Source: Solirubrobacterales bacterium (GTDB lineage: Bacteria; Actinomycetota; Thermoleophilia; Solirubrobacterales; 70-9). Taken from it: a stretch of 64,000 nt of DNA. Of the stretch, positions 10,106 through 18,633 are shown one piece after another. The stretch's first letter is position 1. Every line of letters begins with the position of its first letter. The stretch is taken from assembly GCA_020438355.1 (NCBI GenBank), contig JAGQUT010000002.1:124001-188000 (forward strand), read 5' to 3'. The notes under the pieces are model-generated. The model saw only the letters and a program-made list of their open reading frames with translations, was not told the DNA's origin and did not search any database. Position numbers and translations under genes: made by a program.

Positions 10106-10765
10106 TCAGGCCGGTCCGCCGGCCAGCGGAACCTGGCAGGCAACACCGGTCCCGGCGAGGCCGCAATAGCCGTTGGGGACCTTGTCGAGGTACTGCTGAT
10201 GCGGTCCTTCGGCGTAATAGAAGGGACCGGCTGGCTCGATCTCGGTCGTGATCTCCCCCAGCCCTCTTTCACTCAGCGCCCGCTGGTAGGTGTCGCGTGC
10301 CATCTCTGCGACTTCCTTCTGGCGTTCACCTACCGTGAAGATGGCCGAGCGGTACTGGGTGCCTACATCGTTGCCCTGGCGCATCCCCTGGGTCGGGTCA
10401 TGCTCGGTGAAGAAGACTTCCAGCAGCTTCTCGTAGGGAACCTTTTCAGGATCGAAGGCCACGAGGACCGCTTCGGCGTGACCTGTCTTGCCGGAGCAGA
10501 CCTCTTCGTAGGTCGGAAACGGGGTGAAGCCGTTCTGGTAGCCGACCGCAGTGGTGTAGACGCCATCGAGATTCCAGAAGAGCCGCTCCGCCCCCCAGAA
10601 ACATCCGAGTGCGAAGTAGGCAACTTCGATCCCCTCCGGGAAGGGCTCCTGGATCGGTGACCCCAGAACGGTGTGTCTTTCCGGGATCGGGAAGTCGTAA
10701 TCAGATCGTCCGGGAAGCGCGTCTTCCGGAGCCGGCATCGTTGTCTTGTCGCGACCGAAGAACAT
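10106..10765 (-). CDS. msrA: Peptide-methionine (S)-S-oxide reductase MsrA
   Basis: 219-residue cytosolic repair enzyme that reduces the S-epimer of methionine sulfoxide, in free or protein-bound form, using thioredoxin. The active-site motif [11 protein letters not shown] (catalytic Cys) is near residue 56. The family's TEHDPTQ segment and a C-terminal NGYCG (resolving Cys region) are also visible. An extra 40-residue N-terminal region ([18 protein letters not shown]) is usual for the long MsrA type. trxB, its likely electron source, lies at 27-28 kb. Confidence 0.97.
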   Translation of the reverse strand: MFFGRDKTTMPAPEDALPGRSDYDFPIPERHTVLGSPIQEPFPEGIEVAYFALGCFWGAERLFWNLDGVYTTAVGYQNGFTPFPTYEEVCSGKTGHAEAVLVAFDPEKVPYEKLLEVFFTEHDPTQGMRQGNDVGTQYRSAIFTVGERQKEVAEMARDTYQRALSERGLGEITTEIEPAGPFYYAEGPHQQYLDKVPNGYCGLAGTGVACQVPLAGGPA

Positions 10766-10804
10766 GTACCGATGGTACTCCGGACGACTCGCGGGCCTCG
10801 CGGA

Positions 10805-12508
10805 TCAGGTCCCGGGGGCAGGCACCTGACTGGACATCTGAAGGTAGCCGGCTGCGCTGGGATGGATCCCGGTGTCACCGCTGATGATCCAAGGTGGGCC
10901 GATTGCCGGACCGGCGCAGAAGGAGAGCGGATGATCGATCTCGAGTTCGTCCTGGGTCAGGGTCGACTGGACACTCGGCCCGTCAACCTCGTAGCCGAGG
11001 AAAGAGCAACTGAAGTCAGATGGGTAGAGGGGCTCCATGTCGATGCCGACGTCAAAGCGCGGCGGCGAAATCACCGTGATGCGATCGGCTGAAACCTGGG
11101 CCGCCTCGTCGCTGATGATCTCGTTGAGCAGTTCGGTCATCGCCTCGAGCTGGGCGGAGCTGTAGGCGAGCGCCGTCGAGGGGATGGCCAGGTGGTACTG
11201 CATGACGACCAGCTTCGAGGTCGTGTTGTTGACGAGAGTCGTGTAGAGGTCGTTCAGGTTCTGATCCAGGTTGACGGCCTCGAATGCCTCCAGCACGCAA
11301 TCCCGGAAGTCCCCGAAAAGGTCCGACTCGAGTGCGCATCCCATGTTGTCGATTCCGAAAAGGACATCCGAGAGCAGCGGGTTGGCTCCCATCGTCATCA
11401 GGATGTAATCCGGGTTCAGTTGCTCGATCGTCTGCCTCGTCGAATCGAACTGGCCTCCGGGCAGCCAGTCGGTTGGCGCGGAACCGGTCACCGCGTAGTT
11501 GCGGTAGTTCGTGATCCCGTAGTCATTGGCCCATTGGGCCGCCCAGGAGATGTTTCGCGAAAGCCCGTAGTCCTGCAGGTAGTTGGGTTTGGATCCGACC
11601 GAACTGTTCCGGTTGGTGGAGTTCGATGAGCAGGCATCGTTGAAAACGGTCGCTCCGGGCCGGCAGTTGATCAACTGGGAGAGGCTCATCTGCTTTCCGG
11701 TGGACCCGAAGTAGCCGAAGCCCGCGGTGACCGAGTCACCCATCGCGGCCACCGAGACAGTTGAGGGCGCCACCTGTCCGACCCGGAAGTGAACCGGCTG
11801 GGTCGTGACAAGCCTGCCCTTGAAGTAGCCGTTCAAAAGCATCCGGTCCGCACCGCTGGCTCCTTCCCGGGGGCGGTAGCCGAAGGTCGAGGAGTTGACG
11901 GCCTGCTGGCTTCCACCGGGGGGCGGCTCGCCAACCCGCCAGGCGATGGTGTCTCCACATACCGGCGCCGCAAACTTGCGGTAGCCCTTCGCCGGTTGAC
12001 GGATGATGATCCTGGGCAACGTCTCGCAGGTCCCGCGGCTCGCACGCCGGAGGCTCTTCTGGATCCGTTTCAGTTTCTCCCTGCGCTCGGTACCGGGCAG
12101 CTTGTAGTTCAGGTTCAGAACGACTCTCTTGCGACTATCGTCTCTCGCAAACGGAAGAGCGATTCGGCGCGGCACGTGTACCCCGAGCACGTAGGTAAAC
12201 CTTTTCCGCTGGTCGGCCAGACGGAGATCGCCGGAATGCGGATAGGTCCAGAAGTTGGTCGACCATCCCTGGCTGGGGCGCGAAATCCTGACCTTGCCGT
12301 TCACCCTGTGGCCCGCCACTTCGAGCGGCAGACTCATCGGGATGAGCAGTCTCCATCTGCCGTCACTCCCGGCCAGCTCGACCGGAGCGCTCAGCCTCGG
12401 CTTCGCCGACGCGTTCTGTGCGAACAAGAAGCCCGCCAGCATGAGTAGCGACACCAGTCCGATGACGACCGCCGCGGTGAAGCCCTGTCTCTCTCCTGAC
12501 GCCCGCAT
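10805..12508 (-). CDS. Secreted SGNH/GDSL-family hydrolase
   Basis: 567-residue exported protein. The N-terminus MRASGERQGF is followed by one hydrophobic segment and an Ala-Ser-Ala-type cleavage site, so it is secreted or anchored outside. The SGNH blocks are visible: VAAMGDSVTAGFG (catalytic Ser), MTMGANPLL (the G-x-N block) and GDTGIHPSAAGY (Asp-x-x-His). The first 270 residues are an extra, cysteine-containing beta-rich-looking region. ATG 12508 replaces an upstream in-frame start because it begins the signal peptide and leaves 61 bp to the divergent gene. Substrate (ester of lipid or glycan) unknown. Confidence 0.83.
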   Translation of the reverse strand: MRASGERQGFTAAVVIGLVSLLMLAGFLFAQNASAKPRLSAPVELAGSDGRWRLLIPMSLPLEVAGHRVNGKVRISRPSQGWSTNFWTYPHSGDLRLADQRKRFTYVLGVHVPRRIALPFARDDSRKRVVLNLNYKLPGTERREKLKRIQKSLRRASRGTCETLPRIIIRQPAKGYRKFAAPVCGDTIAWRVGEPPPGGSQQAVNSSTFGYRPREGASGADRMLLNGYFKGRLVTTQPVHFRVGQVAPSTVSVAAMGDSVTAGFGYFGSTGKQMSLSQLINCRPGATVFNDACSSNSTNRNSSVGSKPNYLQDYGLSRNISWAAQWANDYGITNYRNYAVTGSAPTDWLPGGQFDSTRQTIEQLNPDYILMTMGANPLLSDVLFGIDNMGCALESDLFGDFRDCVLEAFEAVNLDQNLNDLYTTLVNNTTSKLVVMQYHLAIPSTALAYSSAQLEAMTELLNEIISDEAAQVSADRITVISPPRFDVGIDMEPLYPSDFSCSFLGYEVDGPSVQSTLTQDELEIDHPLSFCAGPAIGPPWIISGDTGIHPSAAGYLQMSSQVPAPGT

Positions 12509-12569
12509 TGCACAAACACTAACCCGCGATCGAGCGGGTAAGAGCGGCGACAGGAATAGACTTCCGGAC

Positions 12570-13169
12570 GTGAGCGTCAGGATCATCGAAAACGGAGAGA
12601 TCGGCATCAGCTGGCTGCGAGAAGACGAGCCGATGGCCCGCACCTCCCACGCCCTGACCGACGGCAAGAAGGTCTGGTTCGTCGACCCGGTCGATGAAGA
12701 GACAGCGATCGAACGGGCTCTTTCACTCGGCGAGCCCGCCGTCGTCTTTCAGCTCCTCGACCGCCACAACCGGGACTGTCAGGAAGTCGCGGACCGGCTC
12801 GGTATCGACCTTGTGGCCCTGCCGCTCGAGTTGCGGGGTACGCCGTTTGAGGCGATCGAGGTGGTCGACAACCGCATCTGGAAGGAGCGGGGCCTCTGGT
12901 GGAAGAAGACGAGGACCCTTGTCGTCGCCGAGGCGATCGGGGCCAGCAAGATGTTCAACCCCTCACCAGCAGGAGCCGGCGTTCACATCGGATTGCGCGC
13001 CACCCCACCTCGCAGCCAGCTTGGCACCTACAACCCGCAGCACCTGCTGATGGGCCACGGCGCCCCGATCAACGGTGACCAGGCGACCGTAGCCCTTCAC
13101 GAAGCGATGGACCGTGCCCGCCGGGATTTGCCCGGCGCGGTGCTGAAGATGCCCTTCGCCTTCCGCTAG
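12570..13169 (+). CDS. Hypothetical protein, degenerate metallo-beta-lactamase-like fold
   Basis: 199-residue protein starting at GTG 12570. The order of blocks recalls small actinobacterial metallo-beta-lactamase-fold proteins: KVWFVDPVDEE (strand plus Asp), VVFQLLDRHNRDCQEVADRLG where metal-binding members have T-H-x-H-x-D-H, and GHGAPINGD near the end. Here the metal motif reads LDRHNRD, so most metal ligands are missing and hydrolase activity is doubtful. Its stop overlaps the convergent PPOX gene stop. Fold assignment is inference. Confidence 0.6.
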   Translation: MSVRIIENGEIGISWLREDEPMARTSHALTDGKKVWFVDPVDEETAIERALSLGEPAVVFQLLDRHNRDCQEVADRLGIDLVALPLELRGTPFEAIEVVDNRIWKERGLWWKKTRTLVVAEAIGASKMFNPSPAGAGVHIGLRATPPRSQLGTYNPQHLLMGHGAPINGDQATVALHEAMDRARRDLPGAVLKMPFAFR

Positions 13170-13573
13170 CCCTGCTTGATGTAGGTGACCTTTTCGGGTT
13201 CGAGGGTGAACTTGACCCGGATCTCGTCGGGACCCTTCCAGGGGTAGACGTCCTCGTCGATGTACTTTTTGGCGAGCATGTTGATGTCTTCGTCGGCCCC
13301 GTCGTGGGTGTCTTCTACGAGCCGCGCCCGGATCGAGGTCCACTCGTAGGGATTGCCGTCGGCCATCATGGTGATCGTCGCCTTGCCGGCCTTGCGGAGG
13401 TTGGCGGGCCAGGCGCGACCTTCGGCGCTGTTCAGGGTCACGTTGCCGTTGTCGTCGACATGTGCCCAGACGACAACGGCCTGCACCGAACCGTCCTCGG
13501 TCGGAATCGAAACGACTGCGTAGTTCTTTCCGTCTCTCACGATCTCGAGCGATCGGCCTTCGAGTTCTGCCAT
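13166..13573 (-). CDS. Pyridoxamine 5'-phosphate oxidase-like (PPOX, F420/FMN split-barrel) protein
   Basis: 135-residue split-barrel protein. It begins with MAELEGRSLEIVRDGKNYAVV, has the strand-turn ADGNPYEWTSIRARLVED near the middle and ends KVTYIKQG, the layout of actinobacterial PPOX proteins that bind F420 or FMN and reduce small molecules. The exact cofactor cannot be told. It is convergent with the gene at 12570, sharing stop bases, and lies 25 bp downstream of ltrA on the same strand. Confidence 0.82.
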   Translation of the reverse strand: MAELEGRSLEIVRDGKNYAVVSIPTEDGSVQAVVVWAHVDDNGNVTLNSAEGRAWPANLRKAGKATITMMADGNPYEWTSIRARLVEDTHDGADEDINMLAKKYIDEDVYPWKGPDEIRVKFTLEPEKVTYIKQG

Positions 13574-13598
13574 CTTGAATCTCCTTGACTGGTCGGTG

Positions 13599-14789
13599 TC
13601 AAACCGAATCTACCGGCCCGGATCCCCCGGTTCCATTATCCGCTGAAGCTCTCAACTCCAGGGTGGCCAGGATCACCATTGCCCCTGCTATGGCAGCCGC
13701 CGTTGCAGACGGACTTGTCTCGTTGGCGATTATCGAGATCGCAACCAGGACCAGGCCCGCAATCAACCGTGCCGATACCGCGGAGCGGGCGTTCGACGAG
13801 AACAATCCGATCAGCGCAAGAGCGAACATCGCCAGCGCCATCCCGGCTGGCATGACTACAAGGCTCAGATTTACGGCCTCGCTGGATCCGCCTCCTGCGG
13901 CAAGTGCTGACGCCACTCCCCCACCTGCCTTCTCGATCGCAATCTGGGTGCCGACACCGAAAGCAGCAATGCCTGACCACACCAGCAGATGGCCATAGCC
14001 CCAGATGAACCCTGACCGGCGTGAGCGTCCAAGACCACCTGGTCCGACTCTCTCGAAGTAGATCCACCAAAACGAACCGGCGGCCATGAACGCGAAGGTC
14101 GCGGTCACGGCGGCCTCCAGATCAAGATCGACCTGGGCGGTACCGATCACAACCGCAAGGATCGACTCCCCCAGGACGATGATCGTGAACAGCCCGTACC
14201 TCTCGACGATGTGCTCAGGGTGATACGCCGGCCTCCCGATTGCCTTGACGGCGGCATATGGAGCCAGGATTTCCCCGGCCACGGCCAGGGCCCAGAGGAG
14301 GTACTGAAGGTCCGGTTCGACGAATGCTGAAACGCCCCACAGAACGATCGCCCAGCTGGTTCCGAGGATGTACCGGAAGCTGAACGGCTTTTCGGAAGCA
14401 CTTGCATTCAGCCAGGCCCTTACCCACAGCACGAGGAGTGGAATGCGCAATCCTGCCGATGCGAGTGCGAACAACTCGCCGTGGCCGTCGGCGGCGTCGG
14501 TCACGCCGACAGCCAGCGCAAGGATCCCGAGCATCCCCGCCAGGGTCGCAATCCGCTCGACCGGATCGTCACGGTCGTAAGCGGTCGCCCTCCAGGTGTA
14601 AGCCATCCAGGCCCACCAGATTGGAATGAAAAGACCCAGCGCGATCGCCGCTCCCTTCCAGGTGGGGTCCGAGTGGAGGACGCTCGCCACCCGGGAGATT
14701 GCGACAACGAAACAGAGGTCGAAGAAGAGCTCGAGCGGTGTCGCAGCCCGGGCTCTTTCGACTCCTCCAAGTAGCGCTCCTTTGGTCAT
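13599..14789 (-). CDS. ltrA: Low temperature requirement protein A (LtrA) family membrane protein
   Basis: 396-residue polytopic protein. The N-terminus shows the family signature (TPLELFFDLCFVVAISRV) and the segment WWAWMAYTWRATAYDRDD. About ten hydrophobic helices follow, with the family's RYGLFTIIVLGESILA in the centre. LtrA was named from a Listeria cold-growth mutant; the biochemical role is unknown. It lies 15 bp downstream of the DJ-1-like gene and may be co-transcribed with it and the PPOX gene. Confidence 0.92.
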   Translation of the reverse strand: MTKGALLGGVERARAATPLELFFDLCFVVAISRVASVLHSDPTWKGAAIALGLFIPIWWAWMAYTWRATAYDRDDPVERIATLAGMLGILALAVGVTDAADGHGELFALASAGLRIPLLVLWVRAWLNASASEKPFSFRYILGTSWAIVLWGVSAFVEPDLQYLLWALAVAGEILAPYAAVKAIGRPAYHPEHIVERYGLFTIIVLGESILAVVIGTAQVDLDLEAAVTATFAFMAAGSFWWIYFERVGPGGLGRSRRSGFIWGYGHLLVWSGIAAFGVGTQIAIEKAGGGVASALAAGGGSSEAVNLSLVVMPAGMALAMFALALIGLFSSNARSAVSARLIAGLVLVAISIIANETSPSATAAAIAGAMVILATLELRASADNGTGGSGPVDSV

Positions 14790-14804
14790 CTTCCAGTTGA
14801 CTGA

Positions 14805-15551
14805 CTAGCGGCCGAGTGCGTCGATGATCAGCCGTGCGGCAGCTGCGCCCGAGTACTGCTGCTGTCCGGTGACGAGGTTTCCGTCCCTGATGGCATGGGA
14901 TTTGAACCGTGAGGCCACGATCATGTTCGTTCCCTCGATCGCTGCAGCCTCATCCTCGATGCGGAATGGCTGGATGACCTGTCCTACGTATTCGTCGGCA
15001 AAGTCCTCCTCGGTGTTTGCGAAGCCGGTCCAGGTTCGGCCCTCAACGAGCAGGGAGCCATCGGGTTTCGTTGCGCCAAGAAGTACGCAGGTCGCGTGAC
15101 AGATCGCAGCCGCAACCTTTCCCGGCTGGTCGAAGCTGACAATCAACTCCTCGATCTGGCTGTTGTTTCGAAACGTGTACATCGGCGCCTGGCCACCGAT
15201 CAGCATCACCGCGTCGAACTGATCCGGATCAAGGGAACCAAGTGCCGGAGTGTCTTCCACCAGTCCGGCGTGTTCGGGCGAGTTGATGAATCCGAGCGAA
15301 AGGATGTCGCTCGCCGAGTACCCGGAATCATCCCGTGGGTCGCTCCAACTGTCGGCCTGAAGGGCCCCGCCTTCAGGAGATGCAATCGTGACTTCGTAGC
15401 CTGCCTCGGTGAACTCCCACCACGGATGGACCAGCTCCGACCACCAGAAGCCGACTGGCCAGCCGGTGGTTTCAGAGACGGCCGGATTGGATGCCACCAG
15501 CAGTATGTTGCGGCGTCGCTCTGGCCGGATCACGTCGATATTCGCTGTCAT
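14805..15551 (-). CDS. DJ-1/PfpI (type 1 glutamine amidotransferase-like) protein
   Basis: 248-residue alpha/beta protein of the DJ-1/PfpI/HchA superfamily. The nucleophile elbow VAAAICHATCVLLG carries the reactive Cys, and EGGAL near residue 60 supplies the usual acidic neighbour. HchA-type members act as glyoxalase III, deglycase or chaperone; which applies here is open. It is divergent from a LysR regulator with a perfect palindrome between them, so it is the likely regulatory target (inference). Confidence 0.87.
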   Translation of the reverse strand: MTANIDVIRPERRRNILLVASNPAVSETTGWPVGFWWSELVHPWWEFTEAGYEVTIASPEGGALQADSWSDPRDDSGYSASDILSLGFINSPEHAGLVEDTPALGSLDPDQFDAVMLIGGQAPMYTFRNNSQIEELIVSFDQPGKVAAAICHATCVLLGATKPDGSLLVEGRTWTGFANTEEDFADEYVGQVIQPFRIEDEAAAIEGTNMIVASRFKSHAIRDGNLVTGQQQYSGAAAARLIIDALGR

Positions 15552-15623
15552 GCTGACCTTTCGCTAGTTGGACTGCGAGCGTAGGGCGGCATTCGCGAAA
15601 ACTGAAACAGGACTTTTCCGTGA

Positions 15624-15644
15624 TTCACAAGCCAGGCTTGTGAA
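15624..15644. promoter_or_regulatory. Perfect 9-3-9 palindrome, probable LysR-type operator
   Basis: TTCACAAGC-CAG-GCTTGTGAA is a perfect inverted repeat in the 109-bp gap between the divergent DJ-1-like and LysR genes. It fits the T-N11-A type of site bound by LysR dimers and overlaps the -35 position of the lysR promoter, as expected for autorepression. Confidence 0.75.
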
Positions 15645-15647
15645 GCC

Positions 15648-15653
15648 TAGAAT
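15648..15653 (+). promoter_or_regulatory. -10 box of the lysR promoter (leaderless-type)
   Basis: TAGAAT lies 7 bp before the GTG start of the LysR gene, so the transcript would begin at or next to the start codon. TTCACA at 15624-15629, inside the palindrome, is 18 bp upstream and could act as the -35 box. Confidence 0.6.
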
Positions 15654-15660
15654 CCGGCAT

Positions 15661-16554
15661 GTGGCTTCACTCCCCGACATACGCCAGCTCCGATACTTCG
15701 AGGCAGTCGCCAGACACAGTTCCTTCTCACGGGCAGCGGGGGAACTACACATTTCGCAACAGGCCCTGAGTGAGCAGATCAAGAAGCTGGAGAGTCTTCT
15801 TGGCGTCAGCCTCCTCGAGCGAACCACTCGGGAGGTGACCGTAACCGAGGCTGGAGCAGCACTCCTCGATGAAGTTCCAAAGGTCGTACTGGCGTTGGAG
15901 AGGGCAGTGACACTCACGGGCCTTGCGGCCCAGCGAGAGCGTCCGGTCTCCCTTGCTTACACGCTGACTACAGCGAACGAGATCATCCCCCGACTGCTCC
16001 GGGATTGCGAAAGGGTAGAACCCGAGATCGGGTTCGCCCCGCGGGAGATGTTTGCATCAGACATTCCGGAGGCTCTGCTCAGCATGAAGGTTGACCTGGC
16101 GGTAGTCCCCGGGGCATTTGAGCATCCTGACCTCGAGTCGCAAGTCATCGGGGAAGAGCCACTTGTGTTGGTGGTGTCCAAGGACCATCGTCTGGCGGGA
16201 GCGAACGGCACCCGAATCGGCGACCTCTCTGAAGAGACGTTTCAGATCTGGCCAAGAGAAATGTCACCGGGCTATTTCGATTCAGTCGTCGCGGCGTGCC
16301 AGAACGCCGGTTTCGAGCCGCGTCTCGACGAATCCGGCGGCGGCAGCCAGGTCTGGGCCCGAATCGCCGAGGGTGGAAACGTTGGCTTGATCGCTGCGAC
16401 CCAGGCCAAAGCTCTAAGTAGCGCGCTTTCGGCAGTAGAAGTCTCTGGCGACGCGACGATGGTGATTTCTCTCCTTTCCAGGCGAAACGAGAATCTGCGC
16501 AGAGTCAAGGCCGCCCGGGACCTGATTGTCCGGTCAAAGGCGAAGGGCCGTTGA
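15661..16554 (+). CDS. LysR family transcriptional regulator
   Basis: 297-residue regulator. The N-terminal winged HTH is clear (RQLRYFEAVARHSSFSRAAG, then HISQQALSEQIKKLE, residues 6-50), followed by the two-lobe LysR substrate-binding domain. GTG 15661 is chosen because the HTH begins immediately after it and a -10 box precedes it; a longer in-frame ATG at 15568 would cross the promoter and palindrome. The divergent DJ-1-like gene, and possibly ltrA and PPOX behind it, are the probable targets. Effector unknown. Confidence 0.92.
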   Translation: MASLPDIRQLRYFEAVARHSSFSRAAGELHISQQALSEQIKKLESLLGVSLLERTTREVTVTEAGAALLDEVPKVVLALERAVTLTGLAAQRERPVSLAYTLTTANEIIPRLLRDCERVEPEIGFAPREMFASDIPEALLSMKVDLAVVPGAFEHPDLESQVIGEEPLVLVVSKDHRLAGANGTRIGDLSEETFQIWPREMSPGYFDSVVAACQNAGFEPRLDESGGGSQVWARIAEGGNVGLIAATQAKALSSALSAVEVSGDATMVISLLSRRNENLRRVKAARDLIVRSKAKGR

Positions 16555-16643
16555 GGTCTGGAGGTCGCTGTCTCACACTGAAGCTATTGAGCAGGTCGAA
16601 CCCGCTTGCTAACTTGCCTTCGGTGAGGCGAGCAGGGGTGCCA

Positions 16644-17726
16644 ATGGGAAGTGCAAGGCTGATCAAGGGGCTGGCGGTCAATCGTGGCCGGCCCGACCTT
16701 GCTTCGCTCGAGGCCGAAACCGACCCCGACCGCTTCGTCTGGAAGGTCCTCCCCCATGCGGCCCGCAGTTTCGCCGCCAGCATCGTGGTGCTGCCGGAGG
16801 ATCAGGCCCGGGCTGCCGCGGTTGCCTACCTCTACTGCCGCATGCTCGATACCTACGAAGACCTGCTTCCGGATACCGCCAGTTCGATCGAGGCGATGAC
16901 CGCCTTCGCCGAAAGGTTCCGAAGCCATCTGCCTCTGCCCTCCGCCCCGGAACTCCCGGACGCGGTGGCTGGAAATGACCGTGATCGGGTCTACCTGCTG
17001 CTGATCAGGCGCTGCGATCTGGTCGACGAAGTCTTCGCGTCGCTCTCCCCGGAAGCGCGCGTACAGATTGCCGACCTGGTTGAGGACATGGCCAGCGGGA
17101 TGATCTGGTCGCGGGATGCCTTCGCCCGCCAGGGCGGGGTCCTGGTTGACGAGGATCAGCTGGCTTCCTACTGCCGGAACGTGATCGGCTTCCCTGCCCT
17201 GTTCACCCTCGCCCAGGTTTCGGACCTGGAGTTGCCGGAGCCCGCCCGCGAGGACGCGCTGCTGGTCAGCGAGATGATCCAGCTGGCAAACGTCACCCGT
17301 GACATCGAGCGGGACCTCGAGCGCGGGGTCGGCTACCACCCGGACCTGAAGCCGTACCTGGGCCAACGCCCCGAAGGAGCAAAGGCGCAAGGTGCCGTTC
17401 GGGAAGCTCGTGAGGCTTACATGGCCATGGCCTTCGCCCGGGTTCCCGCCTACCGGCGCCTGTTCGAAGGCATGAAGCTGGGTGGGAGTGCACCGGTCAG
17501 GGCAGCGGCGGTCCTGATGCTTCTGTTCACCGAGCTTCACTACCGGGGCTGTGCCGTTCGCACCGGTAACCCGGCCTGGCGGGGGCCCAGGAGCCGGCTG
17601 GACGTCTGCCTCAGGTCCCTTCCCGCTGCGGTCTCACCCTCATGGGCAACCCACACGGTGCGAAGGGTCGAGCGCGAATTCCTCGCCTCCCTTCATGCGC
17701 TTTCCCACCCGACTGCCCGGGCCTGA
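16644..17726 (+). CDS. Squalene/phytoene synthase family prenyltransferase
   Basis: 360-residue protein with both aspartate-rich regions of head-to-head prenyl synthases: YLYCRMLDTYED near residue 75 and QLANVTRDIERDLERG near residue 215. Such enzymes condense two FPP or GGPP molecules to squalene or phytoene at the membrane. It is longer than typical CrtB by a C-terminal extension of about 70 residues. ATG 16644 follows an AGGGG site; an in-frame earlier ATG overlaps the lysR stop and adds a non-conserved leader. No other carotenoid or hopanoid genes lie nearby, so the product is undecided. Confidence 0.85.
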   Translation: MGSARLIKGLAVNRGRPDLASLEAETDPDRFVWKVLPHAARSFAASIVVLPEDQARAAAVAYLYCRMLDTYEDLLPDTASSIEAMTAFAERFRSHLPLPSAPELPDAVAGNDRDRVYLLLIRRCDLVDEVFASLSPEARVQIADLVEDMASGMIWSRDAFARQGGVLVDEDQLASYCRNVIGFPALFTLAQVSDLELPEPAREDALLVSEMIQLANVTRDIERDLERGVGYHPDLKPYLGQRPEGAKAQGAVREAREAYMAMAFARVPAYRRLFEGMKLGGSAPVRAAAVLMLLFTELHYRGCAVRTGNPAWRGPRSRLDVCLRSLPAAVSPSWATHTVRRVEREFLASLHALSHPTARA

Positions 17727-17789
17727 CCAGAACGGCCTGCGACCCGCCCAAGCCGGCCAATTCAAGATAGACCTGTATCGAACCGTAGA

Positions 17790-17865
17790 GTCGGGGTGCC
17801 CGGATTCGAACCGGGGATCTTTCGCCCCCAAAGCGAACGCGATACCAGGCTTCGCTACACCCCGA
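17790..17865 (-). tRNA. tRNA-Pro (anticodon TGG)
   Basis: Minus-strand cloverleaf with acceptor TCGGGGT/ACCCCGA, anticodon stem TTCGC/GCGAA around loop TTTGGGG (TGG at 34-36), and T-arm CCCGGTTCGAATCCGGG. The CCA end is not encoded. The HTH/endonuclease-like gene lies immediately upstream of it on the same strand. Confidence 0.96.
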
Positions 17866-17876
17866 AGTCGAGGATT

Positions 17877-18515
17877 CTATTCCCACTCGGCCTTAACAAG
17901 GCCCATCCATGCTTCGACTCTTGCACGCAGATACGTGTCGCTGGACCTGACAGTGAGGACTCCGTAGCGAGATCGCCACGACCGTCCGCCAAGTTGACCA
18001 CTGTTGGACTTTCGCTGAAGTGAGATGTCGTGCGGGGAGATGTCGAGATAGATGGCCCAGAATCGACAGACTTCCTGAACGTTTTGATCGACATGATGCT
18101 GGAGCCAATAGCGGGTCGGATTTCTACTCAGTCGCGTGATCCACTTCTGAGCCAACTTCACAACTGCTGGATCTGAGTTGCAGATAGCGACTCCGTTGCG
18201 GTTACGTTTAGATCCCTCACCTATGTACGTGCAAACGAAGTCCCGAAAGGTCGGCTCTTTCATCAACTCTTCGAATTCCTCGATTCCCGCCTGATAGGCA
18301 GCGTCGCGCTTCGCTTTCGCCCGGTCACTGTTTGCTTTCGATGCCTTTAGCCGGCGAGCACTCTGCCGCTCGGTCTCCGGTATCTCGATGTCACCAACCC
18401 AGTAATAGATCGTGGTTTTTGCGATGCTCAGCCGCTCGGCTATTTCGTCGATCGTGAGCTTCTTCTCGACCCTGAGCTGGATCGCCTTCTGCCTGATGTA
18501 CTCCGGATATGCCAT
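17877..18515 (-). CDS. HTH-domain protein with LAGLIDADG-like (homing-endonuclease-like) domain
   Basis: 212-residue protein. Residues 1-45 form a resolvase-like HTH (LTIDEIAERLSIAKTTIYYW). A lysine/arginine-rich helix follows, then a domain with FVCTYIGEGSKRNRNG, AICNSDPAVVKLAQKWI and YGVLTVRSSDTYLRARV. These recur in free-standing bacterial and archaeal proteins related to LAGLIDADG endonucleases. ATG 18515 starts the HTH; a longer frame adds unrelated residues. Base composition looks less GC-rich than the neighbours, it sits beside tRNA-Pro, and its upstream region is full of palindromes, all hinting at horizontal transfer. Endonuclease activity is inference. Confidence 0.68.
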   Translation of the reverse strand: MAYPEYIRQKAIQLRVEKKLTIDEIAERLSIAKTTIYYWVGDIEIPETERQSARRLKASKANSDRAKAKRDAAYQAGIEEFEELMKEPTFRDFVCTYIGEGSKRNRNGVAICNSDPAVVKLAQKWITRLSRNPTRYWLQHHVDQNVQEVCRFWAIYLDISPHDISLQRKSNSGQLGGRSWRSRYGVLTVRSSDTYLRARVEAWMGLVKAEWE

Positions 18516-18548
18516 TGGTTCATGGTCCAGACCAAGGCGGTCGTGAGG

Positions 18549-18597
18549 AGCCCTTTTTTGGGCTTGATCAAGCCGTTTGCAACGGGTTTTTTGCAAA
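18549..18597. repeat. Cluster of three overlapping inverted repeats
   Basis: AGCCC-TTTTTT-GGGCT (18549-18564), the perfect palindrome GGCTTGATCAAGCC (18561-18574) and TTTGCA...TGCAAA (18576-18597) lie in tandem upstream of the HTH/endonuclease-like gene and downstream of the epimerase stop. They could be an operator, a terminator for the epimerase operon, or the recognition site of the HTH protein. Confidence 0.55.
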
Positions 18598-18633
18598 GGC
18601 TTTGCGGAGTCGTTGCTGAGCGGCGGGGAAGGT

